Origin: Nostoc linckia z4
GTDB lineage: Bacteria > Cyanobacteriota > Cyanobacteriia > Cyanobacteriales > Nostocaceae
DNA: 64,000 nucleotides
Reading direction: 5' to 3'
Assembly (NCBI RefSeq): GCF_002608075.1
Contig: NZ_LAHA01000004.1
Span: 92,323 to 156,322, forward strand
In this document: positions 45,797-55,600 of the stretch, piece after piece
How the letters are laid out: every line of letters begins with the position of its first letter
Position numbering within the stretch: position 1 is the first letter of the stretch
The notes under the pieces: generated by a model
The model's database searches: none
Told to the model about the DNA's origin: nothing
The model's input: only the letters and a program-made list of their open reading frames with translations
Translations under genes and position numbers: made by a program

Positions 45797-47782
45797 ATGC
45801 ACATTCTGATTATTGACGACAATCCAAATGACCGTTTCATGATTATTCGGGAGATGCGGCGACAATTTCCCGATGTAGAAATAGAGGAAGTGGGTGAACC
45901 AGAAAACTTTGAGCAAGCATTGGCAGCAGGTCGCTTCGATCTGACAATCACTGATTATCAACTTCGTTGGAACAATGGTTTGGAAATATTACATCTTTTA
46001 AAGAACCGCTACCCCGATCGCCCGGTAATTATGTTTACTAACACAGGCAATCAGGAAATTGCCGTTGAAGCGATGAAAAGCGGACTCGATGATTATATTC
46101 TCAAGTCACCCAAGCATTTAGTTCGTTTATCTGCAACGGTAAGATCTGTTTTAGAACGCAATGAAACTCGCCAAAGAGCTAGTTTTTTAGAAAATCGCTT
46201 GCAATCTTTACTCAATCAATTAAATGTCGGAGTATTTCGAGCAATACCAGACGGACGCATATTAGAAGTTAATAGTGCATTTCTCAGTCTTTTGAGACTT
46301 GATTCTCTAGAAGAAATTCAGTCTAATACTAACTTTAACGAGATTTTTTCCAGATCTGGAGATATTACACCAAACAAAAGACGAGAACGGGAATTAAGGA
46401 TACGGAGAAAAGATGGTAGCCATATATGGCTATCAGTGAATGAAACTCTTAATATTACTCATGGAGAGGAGGTGATTGATGGGCTGGTGGAAGACATTAC
46501 CGGGCGGAAACGCTCAGAAGAAGCACTTAAGCGCTATGCAACAAGATTGCAAACTCTCCAAGAGTTAGATCGGTCGATTTTGGGGGCAATTTCTCCTCAA
46601 GAAATTGCTGAAGCGGCTCTAGCTGCAACTTATCCCTTACTTCCCTGTCAATTAATAGATATGACGTTGTTTGATTTGGAACAGCAACAAGCTACTGTCT
46701 TAGCTGTCCAGTCTAGCGATCGCATTGGCTTTGCCATAGGCGAAACTTTCTCATTGCATGATTTTGGCAACATTGAAAACTTGCAACAAAACCAAGTAAT
46801 GATGATCGAAAACCTGGCTGACCATCCAAGACCATACCGCGTTCAACAACGGCTGTTCGACCAAGGCATTCGCTTAATTATGAATGTACCTGTAATTGCT
46901 CAACAACAGCTAATCGGTTCTTTGAACGTGGGAGTAATTCAACCGTGGTCATTAACCGAGGAAGACGTGGAAATTGCCAGCGAAGTCGCAAATCAGCTGG
47001 CGATCGCCATTCAACAATCTCGCCTGCGCGAACAATTGCAGCGCTACACCGAACAACTCGAACAAATAGTTCACAACCGCACACAGCAGCTTGAAGAAGC
47101 CAACAGCGCCCTAGAAGCCTTTGCCTATTCCATCTCCCACGACTTACAAGAACCTCTACGTGCTATTCGCGGATTTGCCACTATTCTTTTAGAAGACTAC
47201 GACAGCGTACTAAATTCAGGCGGGCAAGATTTACTCCATCGCATTGCCAGTAACGTCGAGCGTATGGACAACCTGTTGATAGACCTCTTAGAATACAGCC
47301 GTTTGAGTCGCATTGATTTGCCACTGCAACCAATAAACCTCAACTCACTAGTCAAACAAGTGCTGATTCAATTAGAAGTATCCCTACAACAAAACCAAGC
47401 ACAAGTAACAATTGCTGAACCTCTACTAGAAGTTGTAGGAAACTACCGCACCGTCGAGCAAATTATTACAAACCTACTAACCAACGCCATTAAATTTGTA
47501 GCTTCTGGAGTTCAACCCCAAGTCAGAATTTGGACAGAACGCCGCGGAGGCTGCGTGCGTTTGTGGGTAGAAGACAACGGCATAGGTATCTCGGCCCAGC
47601 ATTGGGAGCGGATTTTTGGTGTCTTCGAGCGTCTACACAGCATAGAAGCCTACCCTGGTACAGGAATTGGACTAGCGATCGTCCGTAAAGGCATCGAACG
47701 CATGGGAGGACAGGTAGGTATGGAGTCAGAAATCTCCCACGGTAGTAGTTTTTGGATAGAACTGCCGGAGTTTGTGAAATAA
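45797..47782 (+). CDS. receiver-PAS-GAF-histidine kinase
   Basis: The 661-residue kinase has an N-terminal receiver (Asp53 in TITDYQLRWNNG), PAS (about 130-245), GAF (about 255-410), a coiled coil, HisKA (His448 in YSISHDLQEPLRA) and HATPase with VEDNGIGIS and GTGIGLAIV. The kinase core is like that of the 43532 kinase, while the receiver-PAS half resembles the 40360 kinase, so it looks like a chimera of its two neighbours. No repeat is inserted in its ATPase domain (WTERRGGCVRLWVEDNG), so it serves as an uninterrupted reference. Confidence 0.88.
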   Translation: MHILIIDDNPNDRFMIIREMRRQFPDVEIEEVGEPENFEQALAAGRFDLTITDYQLRWNNGLEILHLLKNRYPDRPVIMFTNTGNQEIAVEAMKSGLDDYILKSPKHLVRLSATVRSVLERNETRQRASFLENRLQSLLNQLNVGVFRAIPDGRILEVNSAFLSLLRLDSLEEIQSNTNFNEIFSRSGDITPNKRRERELRIRRKDGSHIWLSVNETLNITHGEEVIDGLVEDITGRKRSEEALKRYATRLQTLQELDRSILGAISPQEIAEAALAATYPLLPCQLIDMTLFDLEQQQATVLAVQSSDRIGFAIGETFSLHDFGNIENLQQNQVMMIENLADHPRPYRVQQRLFDQGIRLIMNVPVIAQQQLIGSLNVGVIQPWSLTEEDVEIASEVANQLAIAIQQSRLREQLQRYTEQLEQIVHNRTQQLEEANSALEAFAYSISHDLQEPLRAIRGFATILLEDYDSVLNSGGQDLLHRIASNVERMDNLLIDLLEYSRLSRIDLPLQPINLNSLVKQVLIQLEVSLQQNQAQVTIAEPLLEVVGNYRTVEQIITNLLTNAIKFVASGVQPQVRIWTERRGGCVRLWVEDNGIGISAQHWERIFGVFERLHSIEAYPGTGIGLAIVRKGIERMGGQVGMESEISHGSSFWIELPEFVK

Positions 47783-47785
47783 AAA

Positions 47786-47838
47786 TGGGGCATTGGGCAT
47801 TGGGCATTGGGCAGTCAACAGTCAACAGTCAACAGTCA
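47786..47838. repeat. GGGCATT and GTCAACA tandem repeats
   Basis: Three GGGCATTG units and four CAGTCAA units follow the kinase stop codon within a few bases and run up to the convergent DUF1338 gene. Confidence 0.8.
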
Positions 47839-47841
47839 CTC

Positions 47842-48759
47842 CTACTTAGATAAACGCGTCATTTCAAACAATTCCTGAGCATTACTTCCTAAAAAAGCAT
47901 CAAAAAGTACCTGCTTTCCGGGTTCGACTTCCACTAGATAGCGCTGGGCAATCTCATAATAAGCGTAAGTCCAAGGAATCTGAATTTCTAAACCACTGTT
48001 ATCATCAAACACGGTCACCATTTCGGTTACTGCTTGAGTCGCTGTTTGACGCAAACCACAAGCAATATTTCCCTCTATCTCTGCTTTCATTGGTACGCCC
48101 AAGTTAGCCAAACTACTGGCAGTGGTGTCTATATCTGGATATTTTGCGGTGTTTTGGCTGTTAACGTAGCCTGTGAAATGGTTGACAGCATAACCGTGCA
48201 GCAATACCCAAGCCCCATACTGAGTAACCTGATTCACCTCTTCGACCAGAGAACGCCGGGGAGGTAGCCAAGGACGGGTAAATATTTGTTGCAGTTGTTG
48301 GGCGATGATTTCAATGTTTTCTTCTGTTTCTAGAAGAAAATTAACATCTGAGGTAAGTTGATATTCAAATGAAGATACTGTTTGGTAGATGATTTGAGCA
48401 ATATTGCTGGGCAATTCGTCAACAATTAACTCGCTGATAAATAGTTTAGGTAAGTTAAATTCCTCTTGCTGTGGATGATGATAATGACGGGCATAGAGAT
48501 GAGTTTTCGCAAACGTATACTCACCAGCCGCAACATAACCTAAAGCTTGTACAATTTTTTCCAAGTAGCCAATGCCCAGGTTAACTTGACCTTGTGGACT
48601 ATCTAGTAATAGACGCAAAGACCGAAAGGCGATGTGGTCGTTGGCGACGTTCCCACCCGCAGCGGTAATCATTTGTTGGTAGGTACGGGCGTAATTTACT
48701 CTGGCGCTGTATTGTTGCCAAAGTAATTTCCACAGATGAATAACTATTTCAGGTTTCAT
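47842..48759 (-). CDS. DUF1338 (2-oxoadipate dioxygenase/decarboxylase-like) protein
   Basis: The 305-residue protein matches DUF1338: NDHIAFRSLR near the start (His42) and LLHGYAVNHFTGYVN (about 192-206), with AYYEIAQRYLVE near the C-terminus supplying a Glu. In the characterised relative HglS two His and one Glu bind iron for oxidative decarboxylation of a 2-oxoacid derived from lysine; the same triad seems present. The substrate here is unknown. It is a single gene, convergent with the kinase. Confidence 0.8.
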   Translation of the reverse strand: MKPEIVIHLWKLLWQQYSARVNYARTYQQMITAAGGNVANDHIAFRSLRLLLDSPQGQVNLGIGYLEKIVQALGYVAAGEYTFAKTHLYARHYHHPQQEEFNLPKLFISELIVDELPSNIAQIIYQTVSSFEYQLTSDVNFLLETEENIEIIAQQLQQIFTRPWLPPRRSLVEEVNQVTQYGAWVLLHGYAVNHFTGYVNSQNTAKYPDIDTTASSLANLGVPMKAEIEGNIACGLRQTATQAVTEMVTVFDDNSGLEIQIPWTYAYYEIAQRYLVEVEPGKQVLFDAFLGSNAQELFEMTRLSK

Positions 48760-49137
48760 AAGTTGATGATATGGGACTCATATTTGATTTATGAAAAAAT
48801 TCAGTATACCTTAGAGAACCTTCTTTCCTGTTCCCTATTCCCTATTCCCTTTTTCGATGAATTTTGAAAGTATAAATACTTATTTTTTAGTGCAACTCTG
48901 CCGATGTGTGTCAGCTTTGCTAAAGATTTAACACTAATTTAATGGCAGCGGATTTTAAGGTTTATTCCAGTAAAATAAGCAAAAATTAAAATAAATCGTA
49001 TTTTTTGTTTTTCCCTCATCTTTGCTTCTTTAACACAAGAATCTTGCCAGGTCAATCTGTAACGGGAAGAAGTTTGGTGAGATAATAGAACTGTGAGGTA
49101 AAGAACGGACGCAACTTGATAATCAAGGGGGAAAATT
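48760..49137. other. intergenic region
   Basis: A short CCTGTTCCCTATTCCCTATTCCC run lies near 48827, a minor dispersed repeat. The rest is AT-rich and should hold the promoters of two divergent genes. No gene is seen. Confidence 0.35.
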
Positions 49138-49593
49138 ATGAAACTCCAGCTATTAGCGGCCACAGCCTTAGCAACTCCCCTATTTTTCATTAGCTCGGTC
49201 AGAGCTGAGAATCCGCAGGACTTACAAAAGCTCCTTTCTACTGGGGAATGTATCCAATGCGATTTATCGGGAGCCAATCTCAGTGGCGCTCATTTAATTG
49301 GTGCTGACTTAAGAGGAGCTAAACTCCAAGGAGCCAACCTTGTAGAAGCTAACCTTGAAGGTGCAGATCTGACTGGTGCTAACTTGGCAGGTGCTAACTT
49401 AACATCAGCCTATGTCACCAATGTGAATATGAAGCAAGCCAATCTCAACGGGGTAAATTTCACTCGCGCTACGATTCATGATTCTAATGTGTATAAAGCA
49501 TCAATGAAAGATCTCAATCTGACTGATGCTGAAATATTTAACACTGGAATCGGTATTGGTGGAGAAGATGCCGAGATTCCCGATTGGGACTAG
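49138..49593 (+). CDS. secreted pentapeptide-repeat protein
   Basis: The 151-residue protein has a signal peptide (MKLQLLAATALATPLFFISS, cleavage near VRAEN) and pentapeptide repeats of the A(D/N)LxG type from about 41 to 125 (CDLSGANLSGAHLIGADL), which form a right-handed quadrilateral beta helix. Two Cys (GECIQCDLSG) precede the helix. Such proteins are common in cyanobacteria and some lie in the thylakoid lumen or periplasm. The function is unknown. A Shine-Dalgarno GGGGGA precedes the ATG, and a likely terminator follows. Confidence 0.88.
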   Translation: MKLQLLAATALATPLFFISSVRAENPQDLQKLLSTGECIQCDLSGANLSGAHLIGADLRGAKLQGANLVEANLEGADLTGANLAGANLTSAYVTNVNMKQANLNGVNFTRATIHDSNVYKASMKDLNLTDAEIFNTGIGIGGEDAEIPDWD

Positions 49594-49727
49594 GGTTAGG
49601 GGCAACTCAAGCAGGCAGGTTCAAACAAACACAACATAGGTTTTAGTGGATTTTTCATCAAAGAAACTAGTTGTTTGCAAGTAATTTCACTAAACCGGCA
49701 CCTAGAAAAAAATTAAGATAAACTTAA

Positions 49728-49776
49728 CCCTCTACCTTGTAGTTAGTTCAGTGCCATCGGGGTAGAGGGATTTTTT
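49728..49776 (+). terminator. rho-independent terminator
   Basis: CCCTCTACC (49728-49736) pairs with GGTAGAGGG (49761-49769) across a 24-base loop and is followed by A and six T. It lies 134 bases after the pentapeptide gene. Confidence 0.7.
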
Positions 49777-50218
49777 ATGTTCAAATATTTACAGTTAGTA
49801 ATTATCGAAGAAGGGAATAGGGAACAGGGAACTGTTAAGAGTTCCTTGTTTCCTATTCCCGTCAGGGGAGTTAGAGACCCCTACTTCTATAAGTAGCAAG
49901 TTTCAAGTGGAGTATAAATCTCCATTTGAAACACTCTGTTCCCTATTCCCTTTTAATGTTTGATATTTGTTTGAATCCCAGGATATTTGGGATGTCACCG
50001 CTTATAGAAATCTGTACAAAGCTACCCAACGATATACAACTACGTTTGTAATCTTAGTCCAAAGTTCTATAATTAGTTGATGAGCCTTAAGCGCGAGGCG
50101 ATCGCCCCCTCGGAAGGTGACACAAGAGGGGGTTAGCAGGGATCTTATGTTTCAGGCTTCAATGTGTAAGTTTTAGCCTATTGTCTGAGTCGAGTATTAA
50201 TTTTGCCCAATTAATTAT
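49777..50218. other. intergenic region between convergent genes
   Basis: Small hairpins (GGAACTGTTAAGAGTTCC near 49826; GGGGAGTTAGAGACCCC near 49865) and CTATTCCC words are present, along with a HIP1-like site near 50100. No coding frame stands out. Confidence 0.35.
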
Positions 50219-52312
50219 CTACAAACTTGAGCTTAAACCAATACGAAAAGTAAAACCAGGGCTATATATGCGATTAACTCGCTCGTATTGTTCCCCTAGT
50301 AAATTTTCTAGGTAAACTGTCAGTCCCAAATTGCTAGTTAAAGGTATACGACCGGTGAAATCTAAATTCACAAAAGATGGTGCAAAATCTGTAGTCCTGT
50401 CAGTAGGGTTAGTAAAGATAGATCTGCGAGCGCCACTGTTGTAAGTAACATATAAGTTAGCTTGCCAACCTGCGTTTTGATAACCTACACCAGTTTGGAG
50501 TACAGAATAAGGAATTAAACCTAACTGCAAACCTCTTTCTGCTCCTGTTTTGATTTGGGCGTCTGTATAAGTATAGTTGAGAAAAGTTGACCAGCCAGAA
50601 GCAATTTTTAATTGCAATGCAGCTTCTATACCATTGGTATCTACTAATCCAATGTTTTCCCATCTGCCTGCTATTATTCCCAGGCGATCGCTTATACTAC
50701 TACCAAAATAAGTAAACTGTCCTATCAAATTATCAGAAAATTTGACATCGACTCCCGCAGTCCAAGTGGAACCGGTTTCTGGCTCTAAATTTGGGTTAGG
50801 TTCCCAACCATGAACCGTATCATAAACATATAACTGATCCAACCCAGGATTGCGTTGTCCCCCGGCCCAACTGCCACGGAATGCTACTATCGGTGTAACA
50901 GCATAACGTAAACCAACGCTAGGATTTAAATAACTTCCAAATTCGCTGTCAAAACTTTGTCTGAGTCCTAAGTCTACTAAAAAGTTTTCGCCAAAATTCC
51001 AAGTATTCACAGCAAATAAAGCTGTATTGAACAAACTCCTATTTTCGGTTTCGTTATTAGCAATCCTACTAGGACTTGTACTCAAAACATCACCATTTAA
51101 GTCGGTATTTTTTAAATCCAAACCCCAGCGCAATTTATTATTGGCAGTAATTCTCCATTCATGATCTACTCTAGCTGAGAGTTGTTGCGTATCTAAAACT
51201 CCTGTACGGTAAAATGCTCCTGTAGGGCCATAGGTGCTGAAATAATCTTGGTTATAGCCGATTGATGTTGTCAAATTAGAGTTTTCTCCGTTACCAAGTC
51301 GAGTTTTCCAAGATAAGCCAACATTTAAACCATCGTGGTCTAATCTATCTTGCTGGAGAGGAAAACCGAAATATATTAAGCCGCGACGACTGCTGAGTTT
51401 AGTAATATCTAAATTCAAAGAATTTCTTCGATTTAAATCTAAACCAATGCTACCAAAGTAAGTACTTGTAGCTGTGTCTGCATTCGATAGAAACCCTTGA
51501 CTATCGCGATTTGCTGCACCTACAGGTACGCGATAACGGTTATCTGAAAAGAATCTTTCAAAGCTAAAATTGTATTTTACAGAACCAACCGAACCACCAT
51601 AGCTTACTTGTTGATTATTTAAACTTAGCGAACCAAATTCTGTACTACCAGAGAACTTAGGCTGTCCATAACCTTCTTTGGTAATGATATTAACAACTCC
51701 GCCAAAGGCTGAGGAACCATACAAAGCTGATGCCGTGCCGCTATATAATTCTACTCGTTCAATAGATTCTACAGGAATGCTGTTTAAATCAGTTGCACCG
51801 TGATAAGTGTTGACATTATTATTAATTGGTCTGCCATTAATCAGGAATACAGACTGATTAATTGAGGCTCCCCGATAATATGTTCCTGTGTGAATATCTG
51901 CACCGGGGCCGACATCATTAATGGCAAAACCAGGCATTCTTTTAAGAACATCAGCTAAACTGCTTGCACCTTGCTTTTGAATTTCTTCTTTCTCAATTAC
52001 ATAAGTTGGTGTAGACTGAGGCAGGCTATCTGGTTCTGCGATCGCTTCTATATTAATGTCTCCATCGTCGCTAGAATCTGACTCCATTTCCGGCTGAGTT
52101 TCTGACTCACTTGCAGTTGATGGAGATTCTTGAGTTAATAATTGAGCGTTTGTTGCGGGTAACTCAATTTCACTCAAACTAGGAATATCTGCAATGATTT
52201 CCGTTGATTTATCACTATTTTTCTGTTGAATTTCAGTCTCAGTAGCTAAACCAGGAAATGCTATCAGTAAACTCGGTAAACTTACTGTTAGCAACGAAAA
52301 ATGCTTTTTCAC
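50219..52312 (-). CDS. TonB-dependent outer-membrane receptor
   Basis: The 697-residue protein has a signal peptide (MKKHFSLLTVSLPSLLIAF), an acidic Ser/Glu-rich linker (about 60-95), a plug domain (about 105-215, with DVLKRMPGFAINDVGPG, FLINGRPINNNVN, VERVELYSGTASALYGSSAFGGVVNIITKEG) and a 22-strand beta-barrel ending in FTFRIGLSSSL. It imports a ligand such as a siderophore or cobalamin; the ligand cannot be read. There is no N-terminal AMIN domain and no transporter gene nearby. I saw no clear Fur box upstream. Confidence 0.9.
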   Translation of the reverse strand: MKKHFSLLTVSLPSLLIAFPGLATETEIQQKNSDKSTEIIADIPSLSEIELPATNAQLLTQESPSTASESETQPEMESDSSDDGDINIEAIAEPDSLPQSTPTYVIEKEEIQKQGASSLADVLKRMPGFAINDVGPGADIHTGTYYRGASINQSVFLINGRPINNNVNTYHGATDLNSIPVESIERVELYSGTASALYGSSAFGGVVNIITKEGYGQPKFSGSTEFGSLSLNNQQVSYGGSVGSVKYNFSFERFFSDNRYRVPVGAANRDSQGFLSNADTATSTYFGSIGLDLNRRNSLNLDITKLSSRRGLIYFGFPLQQDRLDHDGLNVGLSWKTRLGNGENSNLTTSIGYNQDYFSTYGPTGAFYRTGVLDTQQLSARVDHEWRITANNKLRWGLDLKNTDLNGDVLSTSPSRIANNETENRSLFNTALFAVNTWNFGENFLVDLGLRQSFDSEFGSYLNPSVGLRYAVTPIVAFRGSWAGGQRNPGLDQLYVYDTVHGWEPNPNLEPETGSTWTAGVDVKFSDNLIGQFTYFGSSISDRLGIIAGRWENIGLVDTNGIEAALQLKIASGWSTFLNYTYTDAQIKTGAERGLQLGLIPYSVLQTGVGYQNAGWQANLYVTYNSGARRSIFTNPTDRTTDFAPSFVNLDFTGRIPLTSNLGLTVYLENLLGEQYERVNRIYSPGFTFRIGLSSSL

Positions 52313-52706
52313 GTTCTCTTACACACCAAGTTAAAACAATCACTACGGAGTATTTTTGCTATAGTCTAGAGATTGTGTCAAAAGACAGGCTGTCATATTT
52401 CTGCGGCTCAAAATTAGCAACTGCTTACAGGATGTTTTAAAAGCTCAGCGTAAATAATTAAATGTATATGGATAATGTATAATATTTTTCAATATTAAAT
52501 TCAGTAATCAGTAGTCGTAAATCAGAATTCAGTATAAATTCTGTAAGCTAATACACATTTAATATCAAGTTTGTTGAATACTTACAATTAGGACTGACGC
52601 AAAAAAAAGTCGGAGCGCCGGCTTTTGGCGATAGCGCAGCGTGTTGCAGACAAGCGTTTCGTAGAGAAGTGGCTTACTGTAAAGTAGAACACAAAGAAAT
52701 ATTGAA
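52313..52706. other. intergenic region upstream of the TonB receptor
   Basis: The stretch should hold the receptor promoter. From about 52600 it passes into repeat modules (GGAGCGCCGGCTTTTGGCG, GCGTTTCGTAGAGAAGTGGC) that continue into the tandem duplication. No gene is seen. Confidence 0.4.
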
Positions 52707-53180
52707 GAAGAATACAGAATTCAGAATTCAGAATCAAGACGCTCTCTACGAGACGCTACGCGTAGCTTGCTTAAGAGCAGGGGTACGCGGACACGGCTTA
52801 GCTGCGCTATCAGTGGGGGATTCCGACCCGCCATTGATTGTTCGCGTAGCGTCTCCCCTTGGGAGAAGACCACCAAATTGAAAATTTGGTGGGGGTCTTA
52901 AACCCACTTATTCAGACGCTCCTACGTCGCTCTAAGCGAAGCCGAAGAATACAGAATTCAGAATTCAGAATCAAGACGCTCTCTACGAGACGCTACGCGT
53001 AGCTTGCTTAAGAGCAGGGGTACGCGGACACGGCTTAGCTGCGCTATCAGTGGGGGATTCCGACCCGCCATTGATTGTTCGCGTAGCGTCTCCCCTTGGG
53101 AGAAGACCACCAAATTGAAAATTTGGTGGGGGTCTTAAACCCACTTATTCAGACGCTCCTACGTCGCTCTAAGCGAAGCC
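52707..53180. repeat. perfect 237-base tandem duplication
   Basis: The block 52707-52943 is followed without gap by an identical block 52944-53180. Each is a mosaic of short dispersed modules: AGAATTCAGAATTCAGAATC, TCTCTACGAGACGCTACGCG, GTTCGCGTAGCGTCTCCCC and a hairpin (GACCACCAAATT facing AATTTGGTGGGGGTC). No difference was seen by reading the two copies. A 70-codon frame at 52669 runs only through this text and is not a gene. Confidence 0.97.
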
Positions 53181-53309
53181 ATGCCGCAGGCTTTACGCTG
53201 CGCTATCCGCCAGTCGTACAAAATACCCGACTGAATTCTGACGACTGACGCCTTTATTCTGTTTTGATAATTTCAGAGAGTTATTGCTTAAGTCCTGTTA
53301 CTTGATAAA

Positions 53310-53843
53310 TTAATTTTCAACATGATTTTTACTTGTAACTCGAATTAAAAAACGTAGTGCTTCATTTACTGCTTCTGAGGTGGGAAACATTTCGGCAACA
53401 TCAGGTTCTAAAACAACTGTAGTTTTGGGAATATGGGTATCTATAAAATTCTGATTGGATTGAGGTTTTTCATGTATTATGCTTGTTTTGGATAATCCAG
53501 CATTTAAGGTATCAATTAGTGATTGCCAACTACTAACTTTCAGATTAAAGTGAGCCTTTGCATCTCGTAATGTTTTAAACTGTTGCTTCAAAATATCAAT
53601 AGTATAAATATGGTTTTGAGATACCTGTTTTTCTAATTCGAGGTCTGACTCAACCATATCAACTACTTCACTAATCAGTTGGTCATGATTTTCGGCAATT
53701 TGAGCAGCGGCTCCTAAAATACGAGAAGTCGCTTTTATCTGTATATCAGTTTCTTGTTTAAGGCGATCGGCAATACTACGAATTTGATCTGCTAGCCTTC
53801 CTTTACCTTGTTTTTCAGTGCTTGGTAGCGATTTTTTGCTCAT
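53310..53843 (-). CDS. helical protein with a C-terminal antitoxin/ParB-like segment
   Basis: The 177-residue protein is helical over its first 120 residues (LADQIRSIADRLKQETDIQI, VDMVESDLELEKQVSQNH). Its last 35 residues (VVLEPDVAEMFPTSEAVNEALRFLI) resemble short DNA-binding or antitoxin tails with a strand followed by an AVNEALR helix. I cannot assign a family. It follows the 290-aa coiled-coil gene by 12 bases and is probably made with it. Confidence 0.65.
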   Translation of the reverse strand: MSKKSLPSTEKQGKGRLADQIRSIADRLKQETDIQIKATSRILGAAAQIAENHDQLISEVVDMVESDLELEKQVSQNHIYTIDILKQQFKTLRDAKAHFNLKVSSWQSLIDTLNAGLSKTSIIHEKPQSNQNFIDTHIPKTTVVLEPDVAEMFPTSEAVNEALRFLIRVTSKNHVEN

Positions 53844-53855
53844 GAGTATGTTTTT

Positions 53856-54728
53856 TTATTCAGAAATAATCTCTTTAATTGCAAGCCAGATGCGTTTAAA
53901 TTTTTCTACCAAACCCATAGGATTATTAGTTGTTTCTTCTTCTACTGAATCAACTAAAGATTGAATTCGATCCATACGCTCTGCTACGATATAAAGATTA
54001 TTTACTGCTTCATCCTTACTTGCTAAAGATTCACGCACTAGCACAACCATCTGAGCAATTTCTCGTTTTAATCGTTCATTTTCAGCTTTACGACGAGTTT
54101 CCCATCCCTTAATACTAGCTTTGGAACGTCGTTCGTGCTTAAGTTCAGTTTTAGCTTCATTGTATAAATTCAAATACATTTCTCGTTCTGAGCTTACTGT
54201 CTCATATTTAGTAAGTAATTCAGTTGCTCTTGCTTTTTCTTCGTTGTAGAGACAGAGGGTTTGTTGATGATTTTCTTGTTCATCAAGATAGAATTGATAA
54301 TTTTGATTAGCTTGCCCTTTTAGCTCATTTGCTTGAAGTTGATAATTTTGAATCTCTTGTTGGTGAACATGAACTATCTGGGATAGTTTCGCTTTTTCTT
54401 CGTTGTAAAGATACAGTGTTTTTTGATGATTTTCTTTTTCATCAATATAGAATCGATAATTTTGAGTGACTTGTTTTTTTAGCTGATTAGTCTCAGTTTG
54501 GTAAGTTACAATTTTTTGCTTAACATGAACTAGTTGGAATGCTGCTTCTTGGTGTTCTTTTGCAGTTTGTTCCCATTTATCGCGTTCAGATGTAGCTTCT
54601 TCAAGGTTGGCACGAACAGTCATCAATGAAAGTTTCAGTTCATGATAAGAAACTGGTTCTTTCTGTTTTGAGCGAGGATTGTTAATAGCATTGTCAATAT
54701 TAGAATCTCTACGATCGCTTCTCCTCAT
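53856..54728 (-). CDS. coiled-coil protein with an internal 54-residue duplication
   Basis: The 290-residue protein is almost entirely coiled coil. Two consecutive units share NYxFYxDExENHQxTLxLYNEEKA (first from about residue 79, second from about 133), a period of about 54. A basic patch (ERRSKASIKGWETRRKAENERL) follows, and the C-terminus (EKFKRIWLAIKEIISE) is amphipathic. It could be a structural or DNA-associated protein; I do not recognise the family. It forms a two-gene unit with the 177-aa protein downstream. Confidence 0.7.
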   Translation of the reverse strand: MRRSDRRDSNIDNAINNPRSKQKEPVSYHELKLSLMTVRANLEEATSERDKWEQTAKEHQEAAFQLVHVKQKIVTYQTETNQLKKQVTQNYRFYIDEKENHQKTLYLYNEEKAKLSQIVHVHQQEIQNYQLQANELKGQANQNYQFYLDEQENHQQTLCLYNEEKARATELLTKYETVSSEREMYLNLYNEAKTELKHERRSKASIKGWETRRKAENERLKREIAQMVVLVRESLASKDEAVNNLYIVAERMDRIQSLVDSVEEETTNNPMGLVEKFKRIWLAIKEIISE

Positions 54729-55576
54729 TACCCTTAATTTCCTATGTAGTATTTATTATATTTCAATATAAAGATTCAGTTTAGCTGAGATTAACTAATT
54801 GAAGTGTGATCTAAGTTCTACTAGTAATATGATCTCAATCTGGTTTGAGATAGGTTTTACAGTTGCTTTATTACTCTCATGAGAGAATATTGAAAATTTA
54901 ATTTTTCTGTCCTTCGTTTCAAACAAGAATTTTTTAACTTTATCTGCTTTTTTCTTTTTAAAAAGATAAAAGAGTATTCCTAAAACGGAAAAATAAATTT
55001 TGTATTGTGTATTTTTTGTCAATCTATAGATAGAAATAAAATTTGTACCAAGTTGATTTTATACTTGAAAATTATGTATAGATTAATATCTGTCTTTTGA
55101 TAGAAGATTATATGTATTGTTAGGTTATTACTTTTTTAATCAAGCACAACATATCTTTTTATCATGTTCTGCTATGTCTTCAAATCTTAACTTTTATGTA
55201 TTAATACTTAAATAGTTTATTTTAAATAGTAATATTTATTGCTTATAAAACAATCTCTTCAAAAAAGAATATTTACTTATGTAAACTGCCATTTTTACTT
55301 TGGAGAAAGTCAAAAGCTAAGCCTTTGAGCATAGAAAAATTCGCAACAAAAATTTTGAATTCAGAAATCATATTGATGTAATCTATGTTACAAGGTGTTT
55401 CTATTTACTTAGGTAATTAAAAATATTTTTGTATTACAAAAGTTACAAAGTACTAAATATATCTGTAAATTAATTAAGATTACTTAAGAATACGGTTACA
55501 ATTATAAAAAAAAGATTAAATAATTTATTGATAAGTTAAAAAGTTCAAATAAATACCACTGGTTAACAAGTTTGAC

Positions 55577-55600
55577 ACTTGACTGTCGTAGTAGTCAAGT
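55577..55600. promoter_or_regulatory. perfect 8-8-8 inverted repeat upstream of the UbiA gene
   Basis: ACTTGACT, an eight-base spacer GTCGTAGT, and AGTCAAGT form an exact dyad about 555 bases before the UbiA start. Its symmetry and helical spacing fit an operator for a dimeric regulator, but the distance from the gene is large. Confidence 0.3.

Noticed and set aside
52313..52440. Fur box or cobalamin riboswitch upstream of the TonB receptor
   Set aside because: I looked for a GATAATTATC-like dyad and for B12-box text and saw neither, so ligand and regulation stay open.
52669..52881. 70-codon frame entering the 237-base duplication
   Set aside because: It is made of dispersed repeat modules and would change with each repeat copy.
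54795..55022. 75-codon Lys/Phe-rich frame on the minus strand
   Set aside because: Composition follows the AT-rich background and no motif or good ribosome binding site is seen. A small membrane-anchored protein is not fully excluded.
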